From Monocercomonoides exilis (lineage: Eukaryota; Preaxostyla; Oxymonadida; Polymastigidae): a stretch of 63,335 nt of DNA. A model generated the notes under the pieces. It did no database searches and was not told where the DNA came from. It was given only the letters and a program-made list of their open reading frames with translations. This document shows positions 36,172-47,139 of the stretch, piece after piece; within the stretch, counting starts at the first letter, position 1; each line of letters starts with the position of its first letter. Where the stretch lies: assembly GCA_001643675.2 (NCBI GenBank), contig LSRY02000072.1, positions 70,001 through 133,335 on the forward strand. Direction: 5' to 3'. The position numbers and the translations under genes are program-made.

Positions 36172-37147
36172 AATGGCAAAATAGAAGCACGTACAACATT
36201 GCTCTTTCAAATGAAAATAAAAATAAAAATAAAAATTAAAACCATCAAAAAATGATTGTGAATGTGATGTGTTAAATACAAAATAATCTTTGAAATTCTG
36301 TTATTTTGTAACATAAAATGACTATCATTCATTTCACATTTTTTTTGTATTTTTTGTTTCTTTTTCACAATTGTATCTTTTTTTAATTACAAGTTTGCAA
36401 TTCTTATTTTGGCTATTTTTGCAATCAGTGACTAAAAGTTGGCATTTATGCTGATGCATCACATGAGACATTGAAAAGCAGTAAGTTCATCAAATCAAAA
36501 ATAAAGCCAACAAAACACAAAAATATCCAATTGAATCATGTTTTCTTAAAAGTGCGTTATTAAATTCTCGAATTAGAAATTCATTTTCATGTGTCACATT
36601 TTCTGTTTTGTTTGGAATTTTAAAAGCGAAAATAACTGTATCATGAACATTTCTCGTGAAACAACTTATAAAAATAAAATGTCTCAAAAATAAATTGCTG
36701 TACTTGATTTTTAATAAGTGGAAATAGTGTTCATATCAAAAGGAATGTTTTATATTTGCATTTTGAGATGTTTATTTGAAAAACATAAAAATTATTAAAA
36801 AAGAGAAAAAAATTCGGCCACCACAGGAATAGTACCTGCAACATGCAACGTAATTCAAACATTTTACTCACATGTTGCACGTGTTACTCCTGTGATGACA
36901 ACAGAAAGTTCTTTCATTTGCCATTTAAAATAAACCAATTGGATCGATCAAAAAAAAATTTCAATAAAAAATATTCTTCATTTCTCAATTATTGTTTGCA
37001 AAATTCATTTAAGGATATCTTAATATAAAGAATTAATGTTGTGCATTTATTCCAATAACATTTTCAGTTAATAAAAAATAAACTTTGTGAACTTGATTTT
37101 TTTTGAGAAATAACCATAATGAAACTTGTGATGTTTGATGGATAAAA
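36172..37147. other. intergenic spacer with a hairpin
   Basis: Nearly 1 kb between CDC14 and the SH3/dehydrogenase gene on the same strand, AT-rich. Apart from the inverted repeat at 36822-36894, listed separately, I see no gene. Confidence 0.5.
36822..36894. repeat. isolated 24-bp imperfect inverted repeat
   Basis: Left arm CACAGGAATAGTACCTGCAA(CATG), right arm its reverse complement with four differences, separated by about 25 nt. It is conspicuously GC-richer than its surroundings and could fold as a ~24-bp hairpin in RNA. It may be a small structured RNA, a terminator-like element or a MITE remnant. Confidence 0.5.
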
Positions 37148-40100
37148 ATGTCGATTTTTTCAGTTGTGGCAAAGTACTCATCGACGGGGGTAGGAATTTT
37201 ATTTTTGCGTTTTTGCGTTTATTATGTTTTTGTGGTGGGTGCTTTGTTCGATTTTTATTTTGTTTTTGAGGCCAAATATTTGGATAGCAACAAGGGAGAT
37301 TTTGTTTGTGTGCTCAAGGAGTCAGGTTCCGGGTGGGCGTATTGTTGCAACAGCTCAGGGAAAAAAGGTGTGCACGAGCATATGTTTTCTTTGGCCTTGC
37401 CGAACTGTTTGATAGGATTTCTGCCGAAAAAATATCTGAAGCCAATTTCCTCGTTTGATGATGCTCTTGAGGTTAAGGAAGAAAACTCTCCGAAAATGGT
37501 TTTTGAGAACAAGCTGCAGTCTCTCAGCCCCGCAGGAGGAGAATGCGAAGCAGAATTTGTTGACGAAAAATCATCTTCTTGCTGCGCGAGCTGCAAGTCT
37601 GCGAAAATGAAAGTTGGAAAACTGGTAGAAAGCGAACCTTGTCTGGACTGTGGAGGCAGCGATTATGCGGTTGTTATTGCAGATTATGACGGAAAGATGC
37701 AGAACAAGAGATGTCTGACGATTAAAAGTCGAGATGTTGTGAGAATATTGGAAAAAGGCGGAGATTGGTGGAGGTGCGAGCTGAACGGGGAGAAGGGGCT
37801 TTGCCCATCAAATCTTTTGAAAACAGAAAAAGAAGTCGAGCTTCTCACAAGAAAATATGCGCATCGAAAACGGAACTGGGCAAACAGAATTGTCGAAGGA
37901 AAGAGACGCGCAGCAAAAGCACCAACACCCCGTCATGCCGAAGATCAAAAGCTGCCAACAGAAGGCTTCTGCACTTCGTATCATTCAGAGGAGCACAACA
38001 CAAGCGCACCAGCTGGCTTGACATTTTCGTCCACCTCATTTCCGCTCAAAGCGTCAAAATCAGAAATTGCTTTTCACGCACCATCTTCAACAGACACAAC
38101 ACAGAGCAAGAAAGGCGATGCAAACATTTCGAGAGAACAATCAGTCACAGCGGGAGCAGCAGATTGCACTCAGGGAAGGGCGTCTTGCCTTCCTCAAAGT
38201 GAGATATCGAATGCAGAAACACCAATCTGCTCATTGCCTTCAAAAGCGCCCTGCGAAAAGCCAAACATCTGCGCAATTCCAAATGCGTCAGCAAAATCTG
38301 ATGGTTGTTCAGATGCAAGTGCCGAGCCAAATCAGACATCAAAGCTGAAATGGCAGTATCAGCAAGTCGAAAAAGCGCAGACGAAGGAGCAATGGCCACA
38401 ACAACAACAACAACAGCAACAGCAACAGACACAACAGTTCTGTTTGTGTCGCCCTGCTGTTCCAATGCAAGCACAGCATTTTCAGCTGCAGACATCGCGT
38501 GGGTACAACACTTGCAATGCATTCAATGCGTCTCGTTCATTCAACACATTCAACACCCACAATGCATGCAATTCTTATAACCCGTTCAACACGTTCAGTT
38601 ATCCAAACATGCGCAGCACATGCAATGCACACAAGACGTGTCCCACCTTCTCTTCTTGTAAGCCTGACTCTTCTGCTGCATCGTGTCGCCCTCAAACAGC
38701 AAGAACCAGCAGCATCCAACAGAACACGGCATCTGCTTCTTCTGCCTCTTTGTTTTATTACAGGCCTCGCTCTACAAATGCTTCTATTTCTTCTTCTTCT
38801 TCTCCATCTTTAAGTTCTCCTTCTGCTTCGCCACAAGCATTTTCTGCTCCTTTCAAAGTGCCAACAAAAACACCATCTCCTGCATCTCCTTCTTCAACCA
38901 CACTTACTCCATCATCACCATCATCGTCGTCGTCATCATTATCAACCATTTCTTATCCAGTCAACTTTCCGTCGCCTGTGCCAGATGCCAAGATCAATCT
39001 TCTTTCTCCGTCTCCTCTTCCTCTTCATCCTTCCTTCCCTTCCCTTCCTTCCCTTCCTCTTTTGCCACCATGTTATTTGGCACTCAACAAACAGGACAAA
39101 CAGGCTGTGAATTCTGTCCAAATGCCAGTGGCAACTCAGCAATGTGCAGATTGTATTGAAAAGCTCAATGACTGCAATCAAACTTCATCATCACAATCTT
39201 TATTGCCGTCATCAATTGACACAATTGAACAACCAACAACAACATCCACACCCACATCTTCTCATATGCCATTTGATAAGCATCAAAAAAAGCATCAAAA
39301 AAAGCATCAACATCAGCATAAACATGAACATAAACAGAAATGCAAACAACATCGACAACATTTGCTGGAGCAGAACTTGCCAACAGACCACACTCAAATG
39401 CCAGTTGCTTCTCTGTCTGAATGGAAGGAGTCAAAAGAAGGAATTGAAGAAGCGAGAAAGGCAGAAGAAGAGCACAAAAAAAGGGAGAAGAAGACAGCTG
39501 AATTGAGAACAATGGAAAGGCCAGTGAAATCTGATTTGAGTCATCCATCAAGGGAACTCCAAACAGAACAGTTGAATGCTCCATCATCAACAACATCATC
39601 ATCATCTTCTTCTTCTTCCTCCACTTTGAATTCAACTGCTTCATCTTCCCCCAAGGTGTGTGTTGTGACAGGCGGGGCTGGCGGAATAGGCAGATGCTGT
39701 GTGACGAAGCTGTTGAAGGAAGGGCTTGTGGTGATTGCGATGGATGTGAGCGAAGAGGAAGGGAGGGAAATGGTGCAGAAAATGGCAGAAGGGGAAGAAG
39801 AAGAAGAAGAAGTGAAGAAAGATATTAACCTTATTTCCATTCAGCAACAGAAATCAAACGAGAAGCCATCAATTCAAAGAAAGCATTTTTCAATCACACA
39901 ATTTGAAGGGCATTCAGTCTTTGCATTTCCACCGATAACTGAAATAACTTCATCATCATCATCAACATTATCTTCTTCTCTTCTCTCTCAGCGCCAACTG
40001 ATCTATTTCGCAGGCAATCCATCAGATGAAAGCGATTTGAATGTGTTTGTTTTGTTTGTCCGATCAACAGGATTTGCAGTCAGAAGTCTCATCACAGCGC

Positions 40101-41212
40101 CTTCTGTCTGTTTGGATTGGTGGGATAAGAAAGAAGATTGTGCGAGTGGAAGGAAAGAGGGAAAAGGAAAAATAAAAGGAAGAAGAAAAGGAAAAGAAGA
40201 AAGAAAATCAAATAAAAAAGTTGAATCCAATGAAGTGGATTCTCCATCTTCTTCGTTTCAACAGCCAACGCCAACAGAAGCAAAGGCAAAGACAACAATG
40301 CCTTCATTGTTTTCTTCTTCTTCTTCTTCTTCTTCTTCCTCATCTCCCACTCAACATTCATATCCTTCATCTCCTTCTCATCCCTCTTCTTTCTCTCTCT
40401 TCCGCCAAATGCTCAGTGAATGTGTGATTTCTCCTTCTGTTTTGGTGTCTTCGCTTTCAGACAGATTTTCTCTTGGTGCAAGTGTTGTGTTCATCTCCTC
40501 TCCACTCAATTGCTCTTCATCATTTTCATCATTGCCATCAACACCATCCCCTTCTTCTTCTTCTTCTTCTTCTTCTTCTTCTTCTTCTTCTTCTTCTCTT
40601 TTTCCTCCTTCTTCTGATGCCATTTGTGTCCAGCGTGGAAGTCTGGATTGTCTGACGAGGCGTCTTTCAGCTGTGTATTTGGGTGTTGCGAGAGTGAATG
40701 CGATTCATCCTGGCTGGATGGACACGAAAAAGAGCATTTTGGAGAATGGAAGGAGAGAAGAAGCAAAGATGTGTGAATGCAAGGGAAGTGGCAGAGATGG
40801 TGATGGTGGTGGTGATGATGATGAAGACGATGGAATAGATTGCTCTTTGCCTGTTTTCTGCTCGTTGGAGGATTCGACTGAAGGGGTGGAGACAACAAAA
40901 GCGTCTGCAAAGTCTTCTGCTGGATGCTCTTTTTCTGCTGACAAATCGACATTTTTGAATTCGTCGCCTTGTTTGCGCACACCAAACATGACGCCAAACT
41001 CCTTTTCTGCTTTGTCCTCTCCTGCTTCTTCCTTTTCGCTTCCGACACATCCACTTTTGGCGCCGCTCTGCTTCAACAGGCAGATTTCAGAGCCGCAAAG
41101 AGGAAGACGCGAAGATGCTGCGAACTTGGCGGTGTTTTTATGCAGCGACGAAGCATCATTTATTTCAGGGCAGTGCATCAGTGTGGATGGAGGGTTTGGG
41201 AACAGCTATTAG
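37148..41212 (+). CDS. SH3-SH3 protein fused to a short-chain dehydrogenase-like domain
   Basis: A single open frame of 1,354 codons. The first SH3-like unit (KGDFVCVLKESGSGWAY ... GFLPKKYLKPI) becomes canonical if two stop-less, multiple-of-three introns are removed: 37190-37270 (GTAGGA...GAG) and 37368-37415 (GTGTGC...TAG). A clear second SH3 lies near residues 171-224 (YAVVIADYDG, GGDWWRCELNGEKGLCPSNLL). A Gln/Ser/Asn-rich linker follows to ~830. The C-terminal part is a short-chain dehydrogenase/reductase: VCVVTGGAGGIGRCC (nucleotide-binding TGxxxGIG), FISSPLN, then RVNAIHPGWMDT and SGQCISVDGGFGN, interrupted by Ser, Asp and Lys/Glu insertions. The YxxxK catalytic site is missing: the aligned stretch is AICVQRGSL. 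A scaffold or pseudo-enzyme seems likelier than an active oxidoreductase. Confidence 0.75.
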   Translation: MSIFSVVAKYSSTGVGILFLRFCVYYVFVVGALFDFYFVFEAKYLDSNKGDFVCVLKESGSGWAYCCNSSGKKGVHEHMFSLALPNCLIGFLPKKYLKPISSFDDALEVKEENSPKMVFENKLQSLSPAGGECEAEFVDEKSSSCCASCKSAKMKVGKLVESEPCLDCGGSDYAVVIADYDGKMQNKRCLTIKSRDVVRILEKGGDWWRCELNGEKGLCPSNLLKTEKEVELLTRKYAHRKRNWANRIVEGKRRAAKAPTPRHAEDQKLPTEGFCTSYHSEEHNTSAPAGLTFSSTSFPLKASKSEIAFHAPSSTDTTQSKKGDANISREQSVTAGAADCTQGRASCLPQSEISNAETPICSLPSKAPCEKPNICAIPNASAKSDGCSDASAEPNQTSKLKWQYQQVEKAQTKEQWPQQQQQQQQQQTQQFCLCRPAVPMQAQHFQLQTSRGYNTCNAFNASRSFNTFNTHNACNSYNPFNTFSYPNMRSTCNAHKTCPTFSSCKPDSSAASCRPQTARTSSIQQNTASASSASLFYYRPRSTNASISSSSSPSLSSPSASPQAFSAPFKVPTKTPSPASPSSTTLTPSSPSSSSSSLSTISYPVNFPSPVPDAKINLLSPSPLPLHPSFPSLPSLPLLPPCYLALNKQDKQAVNSVQMPVATQQCADCIEKLNDCNQTSSSQSLLPSSIDTIEQPTTTSTPTSSHMPFDKHQKKHQKKHQHQHKHEHKQKCKQHRQHLLEQNLPTDHTQMPVASLSEWKESKEGIEEARKAEEEHKKREKKTAELRTMERPVKSDLSHPSRELQTEQLNAPSSTTSSSSSSSSSTLNSTASSSPKVCVVTGGAGGIGRCCVTKLLKEGLVVIAMDVSEEEGREMVQKMAEGEEEEEEVKKDINLISIQQQKSNEKPSIQRKHFSITQFEGHSVFAFPPITEITSSSSSTLSSSLLSQRQLIYFAGNPSDESDLNVFVLFVRSTGFAVRSLITAPSVCLDWWDKKEDCASGRKEGKGKIKGRRKGKEERKSNKKVESNEVDSPSSSFQQPTPTEAKAKTTMPSLFSSSSSSSSSSSPTQHSYPSSPSHPSSFSLFRQMLSECVISPSVLVSSLSDRFSLGASVVFISSPLNCSSSFSSLPSTPSPSSSSSSSSSSSSSSSLFPPSSDAICVQRGSLDCLTRRLSAVYLGVARVNAIHPGWMDTKKSILENGRREEAKMCECKGSGRDGDGGGDDDEDDGIDCSLPVFCSLEDSTEGVETTKASAKSSAGCSFSADKSTFLNSSPCLRTPNMTPNSFSALSSPASSFSLPTHPLLAPLCFNRQISEPQRGRREDAANLAVFLCSDEASFISGQCISVDGGFGNSY

Positions 41213-42724
41213 AGAGACGATAACTGGGATGTGGAAGAGAAAGAGAAAGAGAAAGAGGAACAAATAAAAAGAGTTTGGGTGCTTTTGTGAGATGAAGATG
41301 CGAATGTGCTTGCGATGAAGGAGAAGATGACCGAAAAAATTGTTGAGTTTAAACACAGCAACTGTTTATTTATTTATTTATTTCTTGCTTTCAAAGCAAT
41401 TTCAGGATTATTCTTGATTTTTGAAGAGATCTTTTTCGAGTTCTGTTGATTGAATGAGATGTTGGGATGCTGCCAATGTGTGTATTTATTGAGCACAGAA
41501 ATGCTGTTATTGTGCATTGAGGTCAGTTGGAGCATTTGCTTAATCCTGAAAAATCAATTGTTGTTTTTCATTTTTAAACACAAATTTATGTTGATTCTTT
41601 CATTTGTTTGTGTGTTTGTTTTGATAGAAAAATTCTTGTTTCATATTGTTAAAGAATACAAATATATGCATTTTTTATTTGACCTCACAACATTCACACC
41701 ACCCCACCCGCCTCTTTATTTCATGGCATTGCTCACAGTTTTCTTGTCATGTTTTTGCAAATGTTTATTTAATCTTTGTTTTCATTTTATTTTCTGTTAA
41801 TTTTTCCTCCTCTTATCTTTATTTGTGTTTTTTTTTCTTTTCAAAACATTAAATTCGTGAAATGTTTCATATTTCTTTCTTTTTCTGCGACAATGCCAAT
41901 TGCCATTCACATTCTTTGATTTGATAATTGTGTTATTTTGCCATGTTTTGCTTCATTTTTTCAGAAGTTAGAAAAGACCACTTTTGCTTTTGTTTGCTAA
42001 ATTATATATTTTTATGATTCATTTTTTCGTATTGAAGTCTTTGAAGCATGATTTGCACCATTCTTTTGCTTCCAGATTTTTGTTGAATGTGTTTTTTGAA
42101 TGAAGAATTTCTTTCTTTCTTTCTTTTTCTTTCTTTTTCTTTTGAAAATGCAAAATCTCCACAACAGTTTCAATGAAGTTTCACTGAAACGATTTATTTC
42201 TTTTGCACTTATGTATGAATAATCATCACAGTCACCACGTTTTCTCTGAGATTTTGCTTTTCTTCCTGAGCGAATGGTTGCATTATCTTTAATGTGATTG
42301 TTTTAGGTTTTTGACACAGCAACAAAAATCAACAAAAGAAATTGCATCGTTGTTTTCAATTGTTTTGATAGGCACAAAAAAAAAAGCTTGATGAATAACA
42401 GGAACAGTTTTTGAGCATTTAATTTTATTTTCAAACAGCCTACAAACATCATCTTTTCCACACAAAAAATCAGTTTCAAAAGAAATGGAAAAAATGAAAT
42501 GAATTGCGTTTCAGTGAAATGAATTAACATTTTGAATTGCCAAAATCTTGATGAGTTTTAAATGCATCAAAAAGGATCTCGCTGATTCAGCGTGTCATTG
42601 CACTTTTTCAGAGGAAAAGATTTGAACAAAATTTGAAGCAAATTCATCATCCAAATCTGGCAGCTTTCCATTTGTCTGGATGCATTTTGTTTAGTGAGTG
42701 TATTCATCGCATCGAACCAAATGT
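41213..42724. other. intergenic, convergent 3' ends
   Basis: About 1.5 kb between the converging SH3/dehydrogenase and CWC27 genes. T-rich, with TTTC microsatellites at about 42110-42142 and repeated TTTATT units near 41365. No gene seen. Confidence 0.5.
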
Positions 42725-45048
42725 TCACTTCACGTGCTTCTCTCCATCTCTTCTCTTTTGCCAGTTCCCTTCTGCCTGCTTGTCCCACTGCCTCCCTCTT
42801 TCCCTCAGCGGGTCAATCACAACAAGCGAGTCGTCTTCTGCACTCTGCGCTGTTAATGATGACGATGAAGATGAGGAAGAGGAAGAGGATGACAATGCAC
42901 CCAGCATCAGTTCGCTTGTGTCTCGGGTGAAGTGCAGCGTGTGGCGCATCCACTCAGTCGAGTTCGCGTTGTAGTCGTCCGCGTCTTCTCGATCCAGATA
43001 GTGCGTTATCTTCGTGTTTTCTCCCCCCTCAGAATCACTTCCTGCTGATTCCAAATTTCTGCTCTGTTCCTTCTCCTCTTCACCTGCTTCATTTCCGTTG
43101 TTTCTCGCACTGATTCCATCTGCAGCTTCTTGTTCTTCTTGTTCTTCTTGTTTTTCATCTCCGATTCGCATCCTCTTTGTGTTTTGATCAAAACGCCCTG
43201 TTTTCTTTCCTCCACTCGTTCCTGTCCACAGTCCTCCCCCAATCAATGAATCAAACTTCGCCAGGCGCTCCATCATTGCTGCGTTTCTGCCTGATATCAG
43301 TTGTTTGCGCCCAGCTTCTCTTAATCTGAAGAAGCAAACCAAAAAATCCAAGAAGAAAAAATAAGTTAATAATAAACCACGAAATCATTTTCAATGAGTT
43401 GAAAAACAAGCAGATTTATTTCTGCATTCAAATATAAATTCTCCCAACAAATTATCATTCACACCTTCTTTTCTCCACTGGCGTCGCATCCTCGTCGATC
43501 GACAGCTCAATCATCTGCTGCTCCACCGTCCGTGGCGCTGCTCGCTCTTCCCCATTCTTCTCCTCTTCAAAGCGATTTTTCTTCGTGTGCTTCAGAGAAA
43601 GCGCATATAATGCTCCTTCATCCTCATCATTTTCATCATCATCATCATCATCTTCTTCTTCTTCTTCTTTTCTCTTCTCCTCTTCCTCCTTTTTCTTCTT
43701 TTCCTTTTTCTTCTCATTCAATTCTCGGCTCCTCTTTGTGAATGATTTTCTCATCATGAACGCATCAAAATACTCATCACTTGCCCCTTCGGCCAGTTTC
43801 TCTTCTTCGCTTTTTTCATGCCCACCCAACCGAACATCCTTGACGCTCTCTCTTTCGTTCTCTTTTGGCCCTGTGTCTACTCTGGCTGTGCTTTCAAACG
43901 GTGTTCCAGAAAACAGAGCTTTCTTCCACTTTGCCTTTTTGTCTGCGAACAAATCACTCGGTGAATCTTCCATTCCACCCCGTTTGGTTCCTTCACCTCC
44001 ATTTTCGCCTTCTTCCGTTTTTTTGTTCTTTTTGCCATTTTCCACTGCCTTTTCCTCCTTTGGTGTTTTTGCCCTGCTAACTTGAACACTTTCTCTGCTG
44101 AGCATGTCATCTTCCAGAACATCATGAGCCGAAACAACCTGATTCTTTGTGCGCTTCTGATCTCCCTCTTCCTTCTCATCGCTTTCATCTTCGCTGTCCT
44201 CACCATTTTCATCGTCAATCTGTGCAAACGACAGAAGCTTGGCGTCTCGCCTTGTCGTCCCCCTCACCGTCTGCCGCTCTGCCTCTTTCTTCTTTTCGTT
44301 ATTCTTTATTTCATTCATCTTCTCTTGCTGCGCTGCCAGTTCCTCTTTGCTCAAAGGCCGCGGCACCATCACTGCATTCTCCATCCCGCCAAACGGATTC
44401 GTGATCACTTCTGCTCTCAGAAGCTTCGGCGGGTAGAAAGGGCGATCGTGTGCATCGCATTCCACCTCTCCAATCGTCGTCACCGTGAAAATCGTGTCAA
44501 ACGACACCTTCCCAAATATCGTGTGCATCCTGTCCAGCCACTCGCACTTGTCCAGCGTTATAAAAAACTGGCTCCCGTTCAAGTTCACCTCCTGAATCCC
44601 TCTTTCGCTCGCAGGCGTCGCCATCGCCACAATGCCCCGATGGTTGAACTTCAGCCTCGAGTGGAATTCAAGCGCAAACGGCTTCCCGTATATCGACTCG
44701 CCCCCTTCCCCGGTCCCCGTCGGATCCCCGCCCTGGATGCAGAACCCTTTCACAATCCGGTGGAAAATCGTGTTGTCGTAGTACCCTGTCAGGCAGTGCT
44801 GGATAAAATTCCGGCACGCTTTCGGCGCTTCTTTTGCCCACAGCTCCACAACAATGTCCCCGTGGTTCGTCACCAATTTGACCTGAATCACGCGCAAGCA
44901 CGCCATCATCAATTATCCAAGCAAAGCACCACCAACCAGTTCAATAAGAAAAACAACCACAAATAATTACAAAACACAAAGCAAAAAGAACACGCAAAAA
45001 GAATACCGTTCCCGTCGTCGCCGGCTCAGACAAGTATATATTGGACAT
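42725..45048 (-). CDS. CWC27: spliceosome-associated cyclophilin CWC27
   Basis: Peptidyl-prolyl isomerase-like component of activated spliceosomes, nuclear. Exons: 45048-45007 (MSNIYLSEPATTGT, the family N-terminus), 44882-43465 and 43325-42725 (donors GTATTC and GTGTGA); 686 residues. The cyclophilin domain fills residues ~15-180: LWAKEAPKACRNFIQHCL, YYDNTIFHRIVKGF, IQGGDPTGTGEGGESIYG, GSQFFITLDKCEWLDRMHTI. In human CWC27 this fold is inactive. A long charged linker follows. The C-terminus keeps the conserved segment found in CWC27 (NSTEWMRHTLHF, then VVIDPLRERGR), interrupted by a Ser run. The first exon is found only by splicing and fits the family start exactly. Confidence 0.92.
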
Positions 45049-45600
45049 TTATCAAAAAACGAGCAATTCTCCACATTTATAATGGTTGCAATAATTTCAA
45101 AAAACCAAAATCTCACAAATGCTATCGGTTGATTGCATATATGAATGGATAAATCAACACATATATTCTTTTGAAGTTAGCTTATTATTATCTTTCATTG
45201 CTGTCTAAAATGAAAATTGAATAAAAAAATCACTCAAAAAGAAAATTTCGCCTCCAAAAATGAAAATCATAAATTCTGACAAAAAGATTATCACATCTTT
45301 CACATGTTTGCACTGATATATTCTTCTGCTTTGCCCTCATGCTTTTCTTCTTCTTCATTTGTTTTCATTTCTGTTGATTCATTTTCTCCATCTTTCTCTC
45401 AACTCCTGTTTCTTTGAACCTTTTGTGTAGTTCTCTGAATTGGCTGAAAACAATTGCAGCTTATTTCATAAAGCTGGATATGTAATCTTCTTTGAAAGAA
45501 TTCGTGAAATCTTCTTCATTATCTTTGCAAAAATTAAATTTGCAGGAGGAAAAAAACAAAAAAATAAAAATCTCATTGAAATGAATGATGAAATCGCTTT
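45049..45600. other. intergenic spacer upstream of CWC27
   Basis: 0.55 kb of AT-rich DNA between the CWC27 start and the 3' end of the next minus-strand gene; presumably contains the CWC27 promoter. Nothing else identified. Confidence 0.5.
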
Positions 45601-47139
45601 TCAACTGACAAATAATTTTTGATGTTCAAAGAAGAATAAGATAATTGCTGAGATCATTTGAAAATCCCCACACACGAGCACCCCCAAAGCAACTTTCCTG
45701 AAGCTGACAATAATATCTTCATATCCTTCTTCTTCCGTCTTCTCATGCACCTTTCGGAAAAGCATCATTTTCTTCTTTGCTTTTTCGCTTTCTTTTTCTC
45801 CTTTCCATTCAGCCAGCTCCAGGCAAACCAAACATACCAAGTCAAGCTATTCTTTTTTTCTTTTTTTCTGCTCAATATTCGAGAAAGGTGATAAAAAACA
45901 CTTCTGCCGCGCGTTAAAAGCTCATCGTTAATTGTTGGCTGATGCATTTCCTCCAAAATGAAATCTACAGCCTCTTCGCACAGGAAGCAATCAGAAGATT
46001 CTGCTTCATGCAAAATGATATGAAACAAAAATGTGAGGCATTTCCTGAATATTCTTCTGTGGCTGCCCTTTGCTGCTCCACACAGACCAATGATGCATCT
46101 CGTCAGTTTGTTGCATTCATCGTTCTGCATTTGGACTTTCAGAGAATAAAAATTCAATAAATTGAGCCATCTGTCCAAAATAATCGTTTCTTTCGTTTCT
46201 TTTCTTTTTTCATCCTCCTCCTCTTCTTCCTTTCTCTTCCAATCCACACATTTCATCAGCTCTTCCAGCTCTCTTGTTGCTTCTCCCACAAAATGCAATT
46301 CATTCACAATGATGCTCTTCGGACACTTGTCGAAAACCAATCTGCCTATCAAAAACAGCCAAGCCGATTGGCATGCGAGTTTGGTCAGGTTGCGGTTTTC
46401 GTGATGGCACTTCATGATTTCTGTCATCCGCCTCAGATACAATTCTTTATCAATATGCTTCATGATTTAAAAAAATATATAAAAATATGAAACAAAAAAG
46501 GAAGAATGAAGCTCATGCATAATGTTTTCTAATGTCGCTCAATCCAAGTAAAGCCATTTCCACTTCTTTTTGAGTCTCCTCATTTTTCTCCTTTTTCCTC
46601 AATGCAACTTGCAGAACACAAGACATGCAAATCGAAAGCAATTCCTCTGAAACATAACCATCGCACAGCATCATGCAGCATTCGCAAAGATCAACCAGAA
46701 ACTTTTCATTTCTCTCTTCTTCTTTCTTCTTTTCTTCTTCAACAATCAACCTCTCAAACCTTTTGCCCAACGAAGAATAAATAAAATCATAGCTTATGGA
46801 ATAATTCAGCACTTTCCAATATCCCATGTGCTTCAGCAATGCAATCGTGTTTTCCAATGACATTTTCTTTTCTTCAATCATTTTGTCCATTCTGCTGAAC
46901 AATTGTTCTTTGAAAGCAGAATCCAACTTTTCTTTGTCCATTCCTTCCATCAATCTGTCGATTTCTTCAATTTTCTGAATCTGCTCTTTCTCCCCACGAT
47001 CCTCCAGTTCATGAATTAATCCTTCAAAATAAAAAAAATAGAAATAATTCGATCATTTGGAATCAAAACACGATGCCGTACACAAACGAGAGAACTTTTC
47101 AGAGATGTCAATGTCCTGATATTTGAATTTATGTTGCAT
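45601..47139 (-). CDS. acidic helical family protein (oxymonad-type), probably frameshifted
   Basis: Minus strand. Exon 1 (47139-47088) reads MQHKFKYQDIDISEKFS, donor GTTTGT; exon 2 (47021-46519) gives IEEIDRLMEGMDKEKLDSAF and MIEEKKMSLENTIALLKHMG; then a probable GC-AG intron (GCATGA at 46518 to AAG at 46458); exon 3 from 46457 has KELYLRRMTEIMKCHHENRN and LTKLACQSAWLFLIGRL. The tail (KTEEEGYEDIIVSF, stop at 45601) is in another frame from about 45880, and I find no intron that reconciles the two. The sequence is alpha-helical and charged, and I recognise it as a member of a large paralogous family in Monocercomonoides-type genomes, of unknown function. The frame break suggests a decaying copy or a sequence error in the A-run. 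Confidence 0.6.

Noticed and set aside
38683-39159. Additional frames on both strands within the SH3-SDR gene
   Set aside because: Shadows of low-complexity coding sequence; none has domain features.
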